Source of the DNA: Lichenicoccus sp965277665
Lineage (GTDB): Bacteria > Pseudomonadota > Alphaproteobacteria > Acetobacterales > Acetobacteraceae
Reading direction: 5' to 3'
Assembly (NCBI RefSeq): GCF_965277665.1
Contig: NZ_OZ255835.1
Location: 4,068,675 to 4,132,674 of the forward strand
DNA length: 64,000 nt
Positions 48,052-56,411 of the stretch are shown piece by piece (the first letter of the stretch is position 1; every line of letters begins with the position of its first letter). The position numbers and the translations under genes were made by a program. A model generated the notes under the pieces. The model saw only the letters and a program-made list of their open reading frames with translations. It was not told the origin of the DNA and made no database searches.

Positions 48052-48699
48052 ATGCAGCCCGCCTCGCACCCCGGAGCACGCGCGCGCATGCTGCCGCCCG
48101 GCGGCGACAAGCGGCGGATGCGCGTGGGCCTGCTCGGCGGCTCGTTCAACCCCGCCCATCACGGACATCTTCAGCTGGCGCAGCGCGCCTTGCGCCAGTT
48201 GCGGCTGGACCAGGTGTGGCTGCTGGTGTCGCCGGGCAACCCGCTCAAGCCGGTGGCCGGCATGGCGGCGCTCGAGCAGCGGCTGGCCGGCGCGCAGGCG
48301 CTGACACGCGATCGCCGGATCCTTGCAACCGACATCGAGCGGCGTCTCGGTACGCGATACACTGTCGACACGGTGCAGGCGTTGCGCCGCCGCTTTCCGC
48401 TGGTGCAGTTCGTGTGGCTGATGGGAGCGGACGGGTTCGCCGAGTTGCCGCGCTGGCGACGCTGGACGCAACTCGCGCGGCTGGTGCCGTTTGCGGTGCT
48501 GCCCCGCCCAACCTACAATCAGCGGGCCCTGGCGGGGCAGGCGGCACTGCGCTGGCGGCGGGCGCGGCGGCCGGCACGCGAGGCGGTGATCCTGCCGGCG
48601 CATCCGGTGCCGTCCTGGATCTTCCTGCCGGCTCCGCAGAACGATATATCGGCAACGGCCCTGCGCGCCGCGCGCCGGCCCGGAGCGTCCGACGCCTGA
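48052..48699 (+). CDS. nadD: Nicotinate-nucleotide adenylyltransferase
   Basis: The enzyme joins nicotinate mononucleotide to AMP in NAD synthesis. It has the nucleotidyltransferase motif GGSFNPAHHGH, then SPGNPLKP, the MGADGF loop and ISATALR near the end. The start is uncertain: 48052, 48088 and 48118 are all ATG, and the family core begins at 48118 (MRVGLLGG). A 10-20 residue N-terminal extension is common in alphaproteobacteria. The stop lies in a 15-bp tandem duplication. Confidence 0.94.
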   Translation: MQPASHPGARARMLPPGGDKRRMRVGLLGGSFNPAHHGHLQLAQRALRQLRLDQVWLLVSPGNPLKPVAGMAALEQRLAGAQALTRDRRILATDIERRLGTRYTVDTVQALRRRFPLVQFVWLMGADGFAELPRWRRWTQLARLVPFAVLPRPTYNQRALAGQAALRWRRARRPAREAVILPAHPVPSWIFLPAPQNDISATALRAARRPGASDA

Positions 48700-48724
48700 A
48701 ACGCGGGTCCCTGAAACGCGGGTC
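48695..48724 (+). repeat. 15-bp tandem duplication at the nadD stop
   Basis: CCTGAAACGCGGGTC occurs twice head to tail. The first copy contains the nadD stop codon. Confidence 0.9.
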
Positions 48725-48965
48725 ATGGTCCGGCGATCATGCTTCAGTCACCATCGAACGACGAGCCTGCGTACTCATCAGGCACAGGAGAGAGATCATC
48801 GCCAGGAAGCCCCCCGCCGATCCCGGCAAGCCGTCGCGGTCCACCGGCGCCGACAGCAAGCCGCGCACGCGCGCAACCGGCCCCACCCTGGCGTCGCTGG
48901 CCGAGGCGGCCCGTGCGCCCGGCACGCCGCGCAAGAAGGCTGCGGTCGCGGGACCACGACGTCGG

Positions 48966-49358
48966 GTGGCGAACCGCGCGCCGGCCGAGCCGGAACTGCT
49001 CGAGCGTTGGACTGGGATCATCACCGAGAGCCTCGCCGACGACAAGGCGGAGGAGATCGTCGTGCTCGAACTTACCGGCCGTGCCGCCTTTGCCGATCGC
49101 ATGGTGATTGCCACCGGCCTTGCCGACCGGCAGATCAGCGCGATGGCGACCCATCTCGAGGAGAAGCTGGGCGCGGCGGGCCTGAAGCGGGTGCTGATCG
49201 AGGGCGCCGGCGGATCGGACTGGGTGCTGATCGATGCCGGGGACATCATCGTCCACCTGTTCAAGCGCGAGGCGCGCGCGCTCTATGCGCTGGAGCGCAT
49301 GTGGGGCGCCGACCTCGACGAGCGCGACGGCGATCCGGGCGAAGTCACCCAGGTCTGA
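48966..49358 (+). CDS. rsfS: Ribosomal silencing factor RsfS
   Basis: RsfS binds ribosomal protein L14 and blocks subunit joining in starvation. The core has ERWTGIITESLADDKAEEIV, ADRMVIATGLADRQISAMA, SDWVLIDAGDIIVHLF and ends with ALERMW. I chose GTG 48966, giving 130 residues, a normal length. The frame is open upstream with basic, alanine-rich residues, and a strong CACAGGAG at 48783-48790 precedes two ATC codons (48795 and 48798) rather than ATG. A longer form from a rare start is possible. Confidence 0.9.
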   Translation: MANRAPAEPELLERWTGIITESLADDKAEEIVVLELTGRAAFADRMVIATGLADRQISAMATHLEEKLGAAGLKRVLIEGAGGSDWVLIDAGDIIVHLFKREARALYALERMWGADLDERDGDPGEVTQV

Positions 49359-49375
49359 GGGGGGTCAAGGCGGCA

Positions 49376-49831
49376 TTGCGTCTGATCGCGATCGGGCGCG
49401 CCCGGCGCGGGCCGGAACAGGAGCTGTTCGCGCGCTACGCCGCGCGCCTGCGACCGAAGCTCGAGCTGACCGAACTGGCCGATGGCCATGGCAGCGTGGC
49501 CGAGATCAAGCGGCGCGAGGCGCAGGCGCTGCTCGCCTGCCTGCCGTCGCATGCGTATCTGGTCGCGCTGGACCAGGCCGGCGAACAGCCGGACAGCGCA
49601 AGGCTGGCGTCACGGCTGGAGGGTTGGCTCGGGCTGCAGCGTCCGCTCTGCTTCGTGATCGGCGGGGCGGAGGGGCTGGACGAGACTGTCGTCCGTCGCG
49701 CCGACCACACAATGTCCCTCGGCGCGCTGACCTGGCCGCACCTGCTGGCGCGGGTGATGCTGGCCGAACAGCTCTATCGGGCTCGCACGATCACCGCCGG
49801 TCATCCCTACCACCGGTCGGGAAGACCGTGA
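49376..49831 (+). CDS. rlmH: 23S rRNA pseudouridine1915 N3-methyltransferase
   Basis: A 151-residue SPOUT methyltransferase. Conserved segments are RGPEQELFARYAARL, VALDQAGEQ, FVIGGAEGLD, then SLGALTWPHLLARVMLAEQLYRA and the C-terminal GHPYHRSGRP. There is no ATG or GTG in frame between the rsfS stop and the core, so TTG 49376 (then RLIAIG) is the likely start, after GAGGGGGG. It lies 17 nt after rsfS. Confidence 0.94.
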   Translation: MRLIAIGRARRGPEQELFARYAARLRPKLELTELADGHGSVAEIKRREAQALLACLPSHAYLVALDQAGEQPDSARLASRLEGWLGLQRPLCFVIGGAEGLDETVVRRADHTMSLGALTWPHLLARVMLAEQLYRARTITAGHPYHRSGRP

Positions 49832-49843
49832 GGCAGTCGGCTG

Positions 49844-50530
49844 CTACTGCAGGCTGCGGTTCGGGGCGTCGTCGCCGAGCAGGTTGGTGCTGGCGAATTC
49901 GGGGGTCAGCGCCGGCGCTTCGGCGACTTCGGTGCCCGCGCCCTGCAGCCTGGCCGAGCTCTGGACGGCGACGCGTACCGGCGCCGCATCGCCGCGCGCG
50001 GTGATGATCTCGCCGCTGGGATCGGCACGCGGATAGATGAAGCCGTAGGTCGGATAGATGCTGCCGAAGGTGCCGCGATGGCCGATCTCGACGCGCACCG
50101 CGCTCCAGTCGTTGTTCTGCGAGACGTCGACCACCGAGACATCCCGGCTGATGCCGTTGGCGTTCCAGTGCGACTGGTCGATCTGGATGGTCCTGCTGTC
50201 GACGATGTCGGTCACGACAGCGACGTGGCCGAGACGCATGCGGCTGATGGCGCGGAAGTTCAGCACGCTGCCGACCTCGGGCGCGGTGCCGCGGGCATAG
50301 ACGCCTTCCGCCTTCTGCCACCAGTTCACCGCGTTGCCGCGCAGGACGATATCGGAGGCGGAGCGCACGAACGCCACGCACTGGAGCACATGCGGCGTGG
50401 CACTGGCGTAATGCCGGTGATGATGCCGGGCATGGGCGCCGGCCGGAGTGCCGAAGCAGGTGGCGGCGGTCACGGCGACCATCAAGCCAAGTATCCCCGT
50501 GAAACCAAGTTGCCGCCCGGTCTGCCGCAT
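49844..50530 (-). CDS. Exported CHAP-domain protein
   Basis: A 228-residue protein with a signal peptide (about 32 residues, ending GTPAGAHA) and a histidine-rich stretch HARHHHRHYAS. The CHAP (cysteine, histidine amidohydrolase/peptidase) domain has the catalytic cysteine in LQCVAFVR and histidine in RLGHVAVV. It may cut peptidoglycan cross-links or act on peptides in the periplasm. It is convergent with rlmH. The C-terminal 60 residues are low complexity. Confidence 0.85.
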   Translation of the reverse strand: MRQTGRQLGFTGILGLMVAVTAATCFGTPAGAHARHHHRHYASATPHVLQCVAFVRSASDIVLRGNAVNWWQKAEGVYARGTAPEVGSVLNFRAISRMRLGHVAVVTDIVDSRTIQIDQSHWNANGISRDVSVVDVSQNNDWSAVRVEIGHRGTFGSIYPTYGFIYPRADPSGEIITARGDAAPVRVAVQSSARLQGAGTEVAEAPALTPEFASTNLLGDDAPNRSLQ

Positions 50531-50658
50531 CGCTACCCGCCTCACTCTTCCGTGAAGGGGAGCTAGCAACCGTGTTGCAACTCTGACAAGCCGCTGAAGC
50601 GCATCACGCGCCGATCAGGCGGAAATAGTCAGAAAACCGGTCTCACCGGACGGGATTC

Positions 50659-50674
50659 AAGGACTATAGTCCTT
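50659..50674. promoter_or_regulatory. Perfect 16-bp palindrome
   Basis: AAGGACTATAGTCCTT is fully self-complementary. It lies about 130 nt upstream of the CHAP gene start in a 301-nt gap that has no other recognisable gene. It could be an operator. Confidence 0.5.
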
Positions 50675-50831
50675 TCAGCCGGGGTCCGATGACCGATCGC
50701 AACGAATACGCCGGCGTCACGATGAAAGCCAGCTCAAGCGCGGGGGGGAATCCAGCTCAAGCACCGGCTCGCTCCGAAAGCCGCTCGCTTGTTGCGGGCA
50801 GGCAACAGATGCGCGCCTCCGGGCGCTCGGC

Positions 50832-51182
50832 CTATTTCGTGGTGACCAGCATGATCTCCACCAGGATGCGCGGATCGGCCAGGACCGCCTGCACGCAGGC
50901 GCGTGCCGGGGCGGCGCCGTGCGGCAGCCAGGCGGACCAGATCTCGTTCAGCACGTCCCGGTCGCTGATGCTCTTGAGCCAGATCTGCGCCTGCAGGATG
51001 CGTGTGTTGTCGGTGCCGTGCTCCTCGAGCAACGCGTCGAGCTGGTCCAGCACGTCCCGCGTCTGGCCGGCGGCGTCGGCCGAGAGGTCGCCGGCCACGA
51101 CGCCCTGGGTGAAGATGAAGCCGTGGTACTCGACCACCTTCGACAGGATCGCATTCGCCTCGGTACGGATGATCTTGCTCAT
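50832..51182 (-). CDS. RidA / YjgF family protein
   Basis: A 116-residue trimer-forming protein that hydrolyses reactive enamine/imine intermediates in the Rid family. It has VEYHGFIFTQGVVA, QTRDVLDQLDALL, and APARACVQAVLADPRILVEI, where the arginine matches the imine-binding Arg (usually PARxxVxAxL). ATG 51182 is used. Subfamily is uncertain. Confidence 0.88.
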   Translation of the reverse strand: MSKIIRTEANAILSKVVEYHGFIFTQGVVAGDLSADAAGQTRDVLDQLDALLEEHGTDNTRILQAQIWLKSISDRDVLNEIWSAWLPHGAAPARACVQAVLADPRILVEIMLVTTK

Positions 51183-51310
51183 GGCGTGGCTCCCAGGCCC
51201 GCGGCGGACTGCATGCGGGCTGCATGATGACAGGCGGCTGTTCTGGTCAACCGGCCGCCCCCCGTCAACGCAGGTCGTCCCCCGTCAACCCAGGGCGGTC
51301 GATGCGCGCA

Positions 51311-51937
51311 TCAGACAAGCGTCGCGAACAGCTCCAGCCGGTCCGGCGTGTCGAAATCCTCCAGCACCCCCGGATCGTCGACAGCCAGTTCGAGAACCTG
51401 GTCGGCGTGACGCCGCAGCAGCTCCCGGCCGCCAGCGTCGCCGGACAGGGACAGCAGCGCCGGGAACAACGCCCGCCGCCACAGCACCGGATTGCCGCGC
51501 CGTCCCCGATAGGCCGGAACGATCGCCTGGGCCGCGCCGGCTTCCGGCAGGGCGGTGATCATGCGGTCCAGCGTCTGCGGCCGCAGCAGCGGCATGTCGG
51601 CCAGGCAGATCGCGGCAGACTCGGCCGGTGTGCCGCCGAGGGTGGCGATGCCGGTGCGCAGGCTGGCCGCCATGCCCTCCGCGGCCTGGTCGTCGCATGT
51701 CAGCAACCGCAGCCGCTCGTCGGGCTGCAGGCCTGCCTCGGCGAGCGCGTCGCGTATCGCTTCGGCCTGGTGCCCGAGCACGACGAAGACCGGGTTGGCG
51801 CGGCTCCGCACGACGGTGTCCACGCTGCACGCGATCATTCGCCGGCCGCGTCCGTTGCGGGCCAGCAGCTTGTTGGCGGTGCCGGTGCCGGACGCCCGGC
51901 GGCTGAGGCCGGCGGCCAGGATGATGGCGGCCGTCAG
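51311..51937 (-). CDS. MocA-type molybdenum cofactor nucleotidyltransferase
   Basis: A 208-residue NTP-transferase that would add CMP (or another nucleotide) to molybdopterin for xanthine dehydrogenase-type enzymes. The N-terminal motif AAIILAAGLSRR comes before NKLLA. It also has CLADMPLL and RRGNPVLW. No ATG, GTG or TTG exists upstream of that motif in frame. A CTG at 51937, overlapping the preceding stop as CTGA, is the likely start. If ATG 51838 were used, the nucleotide-binding motif would be lost. Confidence 0.85.
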   Translation of the reverse strand: MTAAIILAAGLSRRASGTGTANKLLARNGRGRRMIACSVDTVVRSRANPVFVVLGHQAEAIRDALAEAGLQPDERLRLLTCDDQAAEGMAASLRTGIATLGGTPAESAAICLADMPLLRPQTLDRMITALPEAGAAQAIVPAYRGRRGNPVLWRRALFPALLSLSGDAGGRELLRRHADQVLELAVDDPGVLEDFDTPDRLELFATLV

Positions 51938-52656
51938 CCGGCGACGACCGCAAGGCCGCCGAGCGGCGCCCGGCGGCGCACCGCTACCAGCTCGGCGACG
52001 ATGGACACGGCGATCTCGTTCGGGCCGACGGCGCCGATGGCCAGGCCCACCGGTCCGTGCAGGCGGGCGAGCGCCGCGTCGCCGTGGCCCAGCGCGCGCA
52101 GCCGCTCGCGCCGCGCTGCCTGCGTCTTTCTCGATCCGAGCGCGCCGACATAGAAGGCATCGCTCGCCAGCGCCGCATGCAGCGCCGGATCGTCCAGCCG
52201 CGCCTCATGGCTGAGCGTCACGATGGCGGTCCGGCTGTCGATCCGCAGCCCGGTCAAGGCCTCGTCCGGCCAGAGCCGCAGCAGTTCGGTGCCGGGAAAG
52301 CGCGCCTCGGTGGCAAAACCCTGGCGCGGATCGATGACCGTGACGGCAACGCCGGCCGCCTGCGCGAGCGGCGCCAGCGCCTGCGCCACATGCACCGCCC
52401 CGACCAGGAGCAGCCGTGGCGCCGGCAGGTGGACCTGCAGGAACCAGTCCTCGGCGTCCAGGGTGACGGTGCGGCTGCGGTCGGCAACGACGGCAGCGCG
52501 CGCCGCTTCCAGCAAGGCGGGAGCGATCCCGGCTCCGGCTTCGGCATCCGGCTGGACCAGCAGACGCTGCCATCCATCGGCGAGGCGTGTCGCCAGCACC
52601 GCGGAGGCGCGCTGCCGCCGCGCCTGCATGAGCGACGCGAGCGTGTCCGGCGTCAT
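51934..52656 (-). CDS. XdhC/CoxI family protein, Rossmann domain
   Basis: A 240-residue protein equal to the C-terminal (Rossmann) domain of XdhC-type factors, with LLLVGAVHVAQALAPLAQ and YVGALGSRKTQAARRERL, then HGPVGLAIGAVGPNEIAVSI. XdhC carries and sulfurates the molybdenum cofactor for the xanthine/CO dehydrogenase family. Start 52656 is by homology. It is translated separately from the N-terminal domain gene just upstream. Confidence 0.9.
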   Translation of the reverse strand: MTPDTLASLMQARRQRASAVLATRLADGWQRLLVQPDAEAGAGIAPALLEAARAAVVADRSRTVTLDAEDWFLQVHLPAPRLLLVGAVHVAQALAPLAQAAGVAVTVIDPRQGFATEARFPGTELLRLWPDEALTGLRIDSRTAIVTLSHEARLDDPALHAALASDAFYVGALGSRKTQAARRERLRALGHGDAALARLHGPVGLAIGAVGPNEIAVSIVAELVAVRRRAPLGGLAVVAG

Positions 52657-52687
52657 CCCGGGGCCGTCATCATGCGGGGAGCCGGTT

Positions 52688-53038
52688 TCATGCCGGACGC
52701 AGGGCTTCCACGAACACCTTGATGGTGCCGCCGCAGGCGAGCCCGACCGACCAGGCGCTGCCGTCGCTGACCGCGAACGACAGCAGTCGCGGCGCGCCGT
52801 CGGCGATGGCATCCTGGGCCGCCTGCACCACGGCCGCTTCGACACAGCCGCCGCTCACCGAGCCCTCGATCCGCCCGGAGCCGGAGACGGCCATCATGCT
52901 GCCGACCGGGCAGGGGGCGCTGCCCCAGGTCTCGGTGACCGTCGCCAGCGCCACCGTGTCGCCGCCGGCATGCCAGCTCCGCGCGTGCTCGAGCGCATCG
53001 GCAGGCCCTGCTTCCCCGGGCCTGAGCGGTCCGGCCAT
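52688..53038 (-). CDS. XdhC/CoxI family protein, N-terminal domain
   Basis: A 116-residue protein with the XdhC_CoxI motif: VALATVTETWGSAPCPVGSM, GRIEGSVSGGCVEAAV and CGGTIKVFVE. Cysteines in GGCVE and ACGGTI are the conserved ones. Together with the next gene it makes a split XdhC. Its start shares one base with the coxG-like stop. Confidence 0.9.
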   Translation of the reverse strand: MAGPLRPGEAGPADALEHARSWHAGGDTVALATVTETWGSAPCPVGSMMAVSGSGRIEGSVSGGCVEAAVVQAAQDAIADGAPRLLSFAVSDGSAWSVGLACGGTIKVFVEALRPA

Positions 53039-53667
53039 CAGAAGATGCCGACCATGAACAGGAGCACCACGAGGAACAGCACGCCGCCGATCGCCGCCGG
53101 GTTGAGCACGGCGGCCCAGGCAGCGGCGGCGTCCGCCTCGGCCGACGGCTCGGCGGTCATGCGCGCGGTGGGCTGGGCGCCTGGCTCGGTGGCGGCCTGG
53201 ACCGCGCTCGCCAGGCCACCGGCACCAATCTCGGCAGGACCGGCGGCCTGCTGGATGAACCGGTCGAGCGCCTGCTGGACCCGCGCCTGCAGGTTCTGCT
53301 CGCGTGCGTCGGACGTGCCCCGCGGACCGGGCGCGTTAGACGTGTCCTGCGGACGGGGCTCGTCCAGATCGGCCAGCGAGATCTCGTAGCTCAGGCGGGT
53401 ATAGACGCCGTGCTCGGCAAGCCGGATCAGCAGCATCTGGGTGGCGGGGCTGGCGGGATCGATGCGCCAGCCGAGGGTCGCGAACGGCTCGCGTATGGTG
53501 GGGCGGGCCCGCAGCACCCTGTCGCCCAGCCCGGACAGCACCAGGTCATTGCCTTCCGGCGTGACCTTCAGGCCCGGCAGGCAATCCTGCAGCACGCCAG
53601 CATCCGCAAGCGCCTTCCAGACCCGCTCGCGCGGCGCCGGCACCTGCCGCTCCCCGGTGATGTGCAT
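53038..53667 (-). CDS. CoxG-like carbon monoxide dehydrogenase subunit G (SRPBCC)
   Basis: A 209-residue protein with an SRPBCC domain (GERQVPAPRERVWKALAD, then LPGLKVTPEGND) and one C-terminal membrane helix (IGGVLFLVVLLFMVGIF). CoxG helps recruit CO dehydrogenase-type molybdenum hydroxylases to the membrane. It leads a four-gene maturation block, but the structural subunits are not in the window. A low-complexity linker of about 60 residues joins the two parts. Confidence 0.85.
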   Translation of the reverse strand: MHITGERQVPAPRERVWKALADAGVLQDCLPGLKVTPEGNDLVLSGLGDRVLRARPTIREPFATLGWRIDPASPATQMLLIRLAEHGVYTRLSYEISLADLDEPRPQDTSNAPGPRGTSDAREQNLQARVQQALDRFIQQAAGPAEIGAGGLASAVQAATEPGAQPTARMTAEPSAEADAAAAWAAVLNPAAIGGVLFLVVLLFMVGIF

Positions 53668-53686
53668 GGGTCGAACTACTCCACGG

Positions 53687-53742
53687 TGTCAGGATCAGGG
53701 TGGCAGAATTGGGGTGGCAGGATCGGGGTGACAGGATCGAGG
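53687..53742 (+). repeat. 14-bp tandem repeat, four copies
   Basis: Units follow TGNCAGNATNGNGG: TGTCAGGATCAGGG, TGGCAGAATTGGGG, TGGCAGGATCGGGG, TGACAGGATCGAGG. The array sits between the divergent coxG-like and metallo-hydrolase genes, 20 nt from the coxG start. Confidence 0.85.
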
Positions 53743-53830
53743 AGGGCGGCGGCGGATGTCCGGCGGGTCTCGACCGCTGCGAGCGATGACTTAGAGTAAC
53801 GCACACGCAGCGCAAAGGGATCGACCCGCC

Positions 53831-54544
53831 ATGGCAGCAAACCCGTTTCCGGATCACGCGCACGGCGTGCCGCTCGCCGATCTCGACAGCATTCCCGGCC
53901 TCGAAACGGTCGTGGTGACGCCGTTCGAGCAGAACTGCTCCGTCCTGTTCGATCCGGCAACCCGACGCGGCGCGGTGATCGATCCCGGCGGCGACGTGGC
54001 CCGCATCATGTCCCGGATCGGCGAGCTGGGGGTTACGGTGGAGGCGGTCCTGCTCACGCATGGCCATCTGGATCACGCCGGCGGGGCAGAGGAGCTGCGG
54101 CGCGCGCTGCCGCCCGCGCCCGGCGGCCAGCCGATCCAGGTCATCGGCCCGGACCGGCGCGACGAGTTCCTGCTGTCCAACATCAGCCGGCAGGCGGCCG
54201 CCTACGGGGTCACCGGCCTGCACGACGCCTTTCCCGACCGGTGGCTCACGAGCGGGGAGACGCTCGCCTTCGCCGGCCGCGCGCTCGAGGTGCTGTTCGT
54301 GCCGGGCCATACCCCCGGGCATGTGGCGTTCTTCGATCGCAACGGCCGCCTGCTGATCGGCGGTGATACCCTGTTTGCCGGGTCCGTCGGCCGCACCGAC
54401 CTGCCGCAGGGCGACGGTCCGCTGCTGGTGCGCTCGATCCGCGCGGCGCTGCTGCCGCTCGGGGATGCGGTCACGGTGATCCCCGGGCACGGACCGCGCA
54501 CGCGCATCGGTGACGAACGGCGCGGCAACCCCTTCCTTCAGTGA
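53831..54544 (+). CDS. Metallo-beta-lactamase-fold hydrolase, glyoxalase II-like
   Basis: A 237-residue enzyme with the metal motif THGHLDHAGG, a second histidine in PGHTPGHV, the bridging aspartate in GGDTLFAGSVGRTDLP and a last histidine in IPGHGP. This is the YcbL/GloB-like group of thioester hydrolases. The start has no strong ribosome binding site, but the sequence from MAANPF fits. Confidence 0.92.
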   Translation: MAANPFPDHAHGVPLADLDSIPGLETVVVTPFEQNCSVLFDPATRRGAVIDPGGDVARIMSRIGELGVTVEAVLLTHGHLDHAGGAEELRRALPPAPGGQPIQVIGPDRRDEFLLSNISRQAAAYGVTGLHDAFPDRWLTSGETLAFAGRALEVLFVPGHTPGHVAFFDRNGRLLIGGDTLFAGSVGRTDLPQGDGPLLVRSIRAALLPLGDAVTVIPGHGPRTRIGDERRGNPFLQ

Positions 54545-54586
54545 TAGGCTGGCCTGCAGTGAGACGCTGGTCAGCGTCGATGCGTG

Positions 54587-55783
54587 ATGTGGCCGATGCA
54601 TGATGTCATTTCCGCGGCGCCGATCCTGATCGGCAGCGAGATCTACCGGCACTCCTCGTTCGGCCCGCGGCATCCGCTGGCGGTGCCCCGGGTGAGTGTC
54701 GCCATCGATCTCGTGCGCACGATGGGATGGCTCAACGAGGCCTGCTACCGCGCAGCCCCGGTCGCCGAGCGCGAGGCGGTGCTGCGGTATCACGCTGCGG
54801 ACTATGTCGATGCGCTGTTCGCGGCCGAGCGGGACCAGGCGGTGAGCGCTGGGGTGCAGGCGCGCTACCGGCTCGGCGTCGGCGACAACCCGGTCTATCC
54901 CGAGATGTATCGCCGTTCGATGACCGGCGCCGGCGGTCTGATGCTGGCCGCCCGGCTGACCGGCCAGCACTGGAGCAGAACGGGGGAAACCCGGATCGTG
55001 CACTGCCTGGGCGGCGGCACCCATCATGGTCGGCCGGACCGGGCCGCCGGGTTCTGCTACCTCAACGATATCGTGCTGGCCCTGATGGTCTGGCGAGAGT
55101 TCGGGCTGCGGCGCATTGCCTATGTCGATATCGACGCGCATCACGGCGATGGCGTGCAGGACGCGTTTGCCGAGGACCCCGATGTGCTCACCCTGAGCAT
55201 TCACGAGGCGATGCGCTGGCCGCTGCGCCGCGTCGAGGCGGGCGGCGACCTGCGCGGCAGCGGACTGGCGGGGGACCGGGCCGGCGGTGCGGCACGGAAT
55301 TTCCCGGTGCCGGCCGGGCTGAACGATACCGAGATGCGCCTGCTGGTGGACGCGGCGGTGCTGCCCCTGGTGCGGGTGCATCGCCCGGACGCGATCTTCC
55401 TGCAATGTGGCGCCGATGCGCTGGAGGAGGATCCGCTCTCGCGCCTGGCGCTCTCCAACAACGCCCATATCGAGGTCGCGTCGAAGCTTCGCGACCTGGC
55501 GGCAGAGCGCGGCATCCCCCTGATCGTGAGCGGCGGCGGCGGCTATAATCCGTACAGCGTCGGCCGGTGCTGGGCCTGTGTCTGGGCGGCGCTGAACGCG
55601 ATCGAGAGTGCCGGGCCGGCGACGCAAGCCGCCGAGGCGGTGCTGCGCCGCCTGCACTATCCGCGGGCGGCAGGGCGCAATCCGCCGCTGCACTGGCTGA
55701 CCACCTTGCGCGACGCGCCGCGCGAGGGTCCTGTGCGCGACGCCGTGCGGTACTGTGCCGACCAGGCGATGAAACGGCCGTGA
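54587..55783 (+). CDS. Histone deacetylase-like (AcuC/HdaH) amidohydrolase
   Basis: A Zn-dependent deacetylase family protein of about 398 residues. It has HCLGGGTHHGRPDRAAGFCYLND, the zinc aspartate/histidine in YVDIDAHHGDGVQ and the later aspartate of QCGADALEEDP. The substrate may be an acetylated enzyme (AcuC) or polyamine. The start could be GTG 54584, ATG 54587 or ATG 54596; the core begins at LIGSEIYRHSSFG. Confidence 0.92.
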   Translation: MWPMHDVISAAPILIGSEIYRHSSFGPRHPLAVPRVSVAIDLVRTMGWLNEACYRAAPVAEREAVLRYHAADYVDALFAAERDQAVSAGVQARYRLGVGDNPVYPEMYRRSMTGAGGLMLAARLTGQHWSRTGETRIVHCLGGGTHHGRPDRAAGFCYLNDIVLALMVWREFGLRRIAYVDIDAHHGDGVQDAFAEDPDVLTLSIHEAMRWPLRRVEAGGDLRGSGLAGDRAGGAARNFPVPAGLNDTEMRLLVDAAVLPLVRVHRPDAIFLQCGADALEEDPLSRLALSNNAHIEVASKLRDLAAERGIPLIVSGGGGYNPYSVGRCWACVWAALNAIESAGPATQAAEAVLRRLHYPRAAGRNPPLHWLTTLRDAPREGPVRDAVRYCADQAMKRP

Positions 55784-55803
55784 CGCTGGAGGGATGCTGA
55801 TCG

Positions 55804-56352
55804 ATGCGACGGGCTCGCCTTTTCACCCTGGTCCTGGTTGGTGCCCCGATCCTGTCCGGGACAGTGTCGGGCATCACCTCGACCCGATCGCATGCCCAGG
55901 CATCGCGTGCCCGCGATACCAGCCAGACGGGTGAGCCGACCCAGGCGCAGCCCGAGTTGCAGAAACAGCCGCTGACCATCATCTCCCGCGGCGGCGTCCG
56001 GCACGACTTCTCGCTCGAGCTGGCACGTACGCCACGCGAGCAGCAGGTCGGCCTGATGTTCCGGACCGTGATCCCGGACACTGGCGGCATGTTGTTCATC
56101 TGGCCGGCGCCGCAGGACAGCGCGATGTGGATGGAGAACTGCCCGGTGCCGGAGGACATGGTGTTCGTGAACGCCGACGGCACCATCCGCACGATCGTCG
56201 AGAACACGGTGCCGCAGAGCCTGGCGCAGATCTCGAGCGGCGGGCCGGTGCTGGCGACGGTCGAGCTGCAGGGAGGCATCACCGCCAGGCTCGGCGTCCG
56301 GGTCGGCGACAGGATCGAGAGCAAGGCGTTCAGCCAGGCTGCCCGCTCCTGA
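55804..56352 (+). CDS. Exported DUF192 protein
   Basis: A 182-residue protein with a signal peptide (to about residue 30) and a DUF192 domain: HDFSLELARTPREQQVGLMFR, GMLFIWPAPQDSAMWMENC and GGITARLGVRVGDRIES. Function unknown in the family. It follows the deacetylase gene by about 20 nt. The last 13 nt of coding sequence are duplicated downstream (56341-56353 and 56358-56370). Confidence 0.88.
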   Translation: MRRARLFTLVLVGAPILSGTVSGITSTRSHAQASRARDTSQTGEPTQAQPELQKQPLTIISRGGVRHDFSLELARTPREQQVGLMFRTVIPDTGGMLFIWPAPQDSAMWMENCPVPEDMVFVNADGTIRTIVENTVPQSLAQISSGGPVLATVELQGGITARLGVRVGDRIESKAFSQAARS

Positions 56353-56376
56353 CGAGGGCCCGCTCCTGACAAGGAT

Positions 56377-56406
56377 GGCGGCGGCCGGATCCCTCCGGCC
56401 GCCGCC
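56377..56406. terminator. Bidirectional stem-loop between DUF192 and dps
   Basis: A perfect 13-bp GC stem (GGCGGCGGCCGGA and partner) with a TCCC loop lies between two convergent genes. There is no T tract, but the stability suggests termination for both. Confidence 0.6.
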
Positions 56407-56411
56407 CTTGA

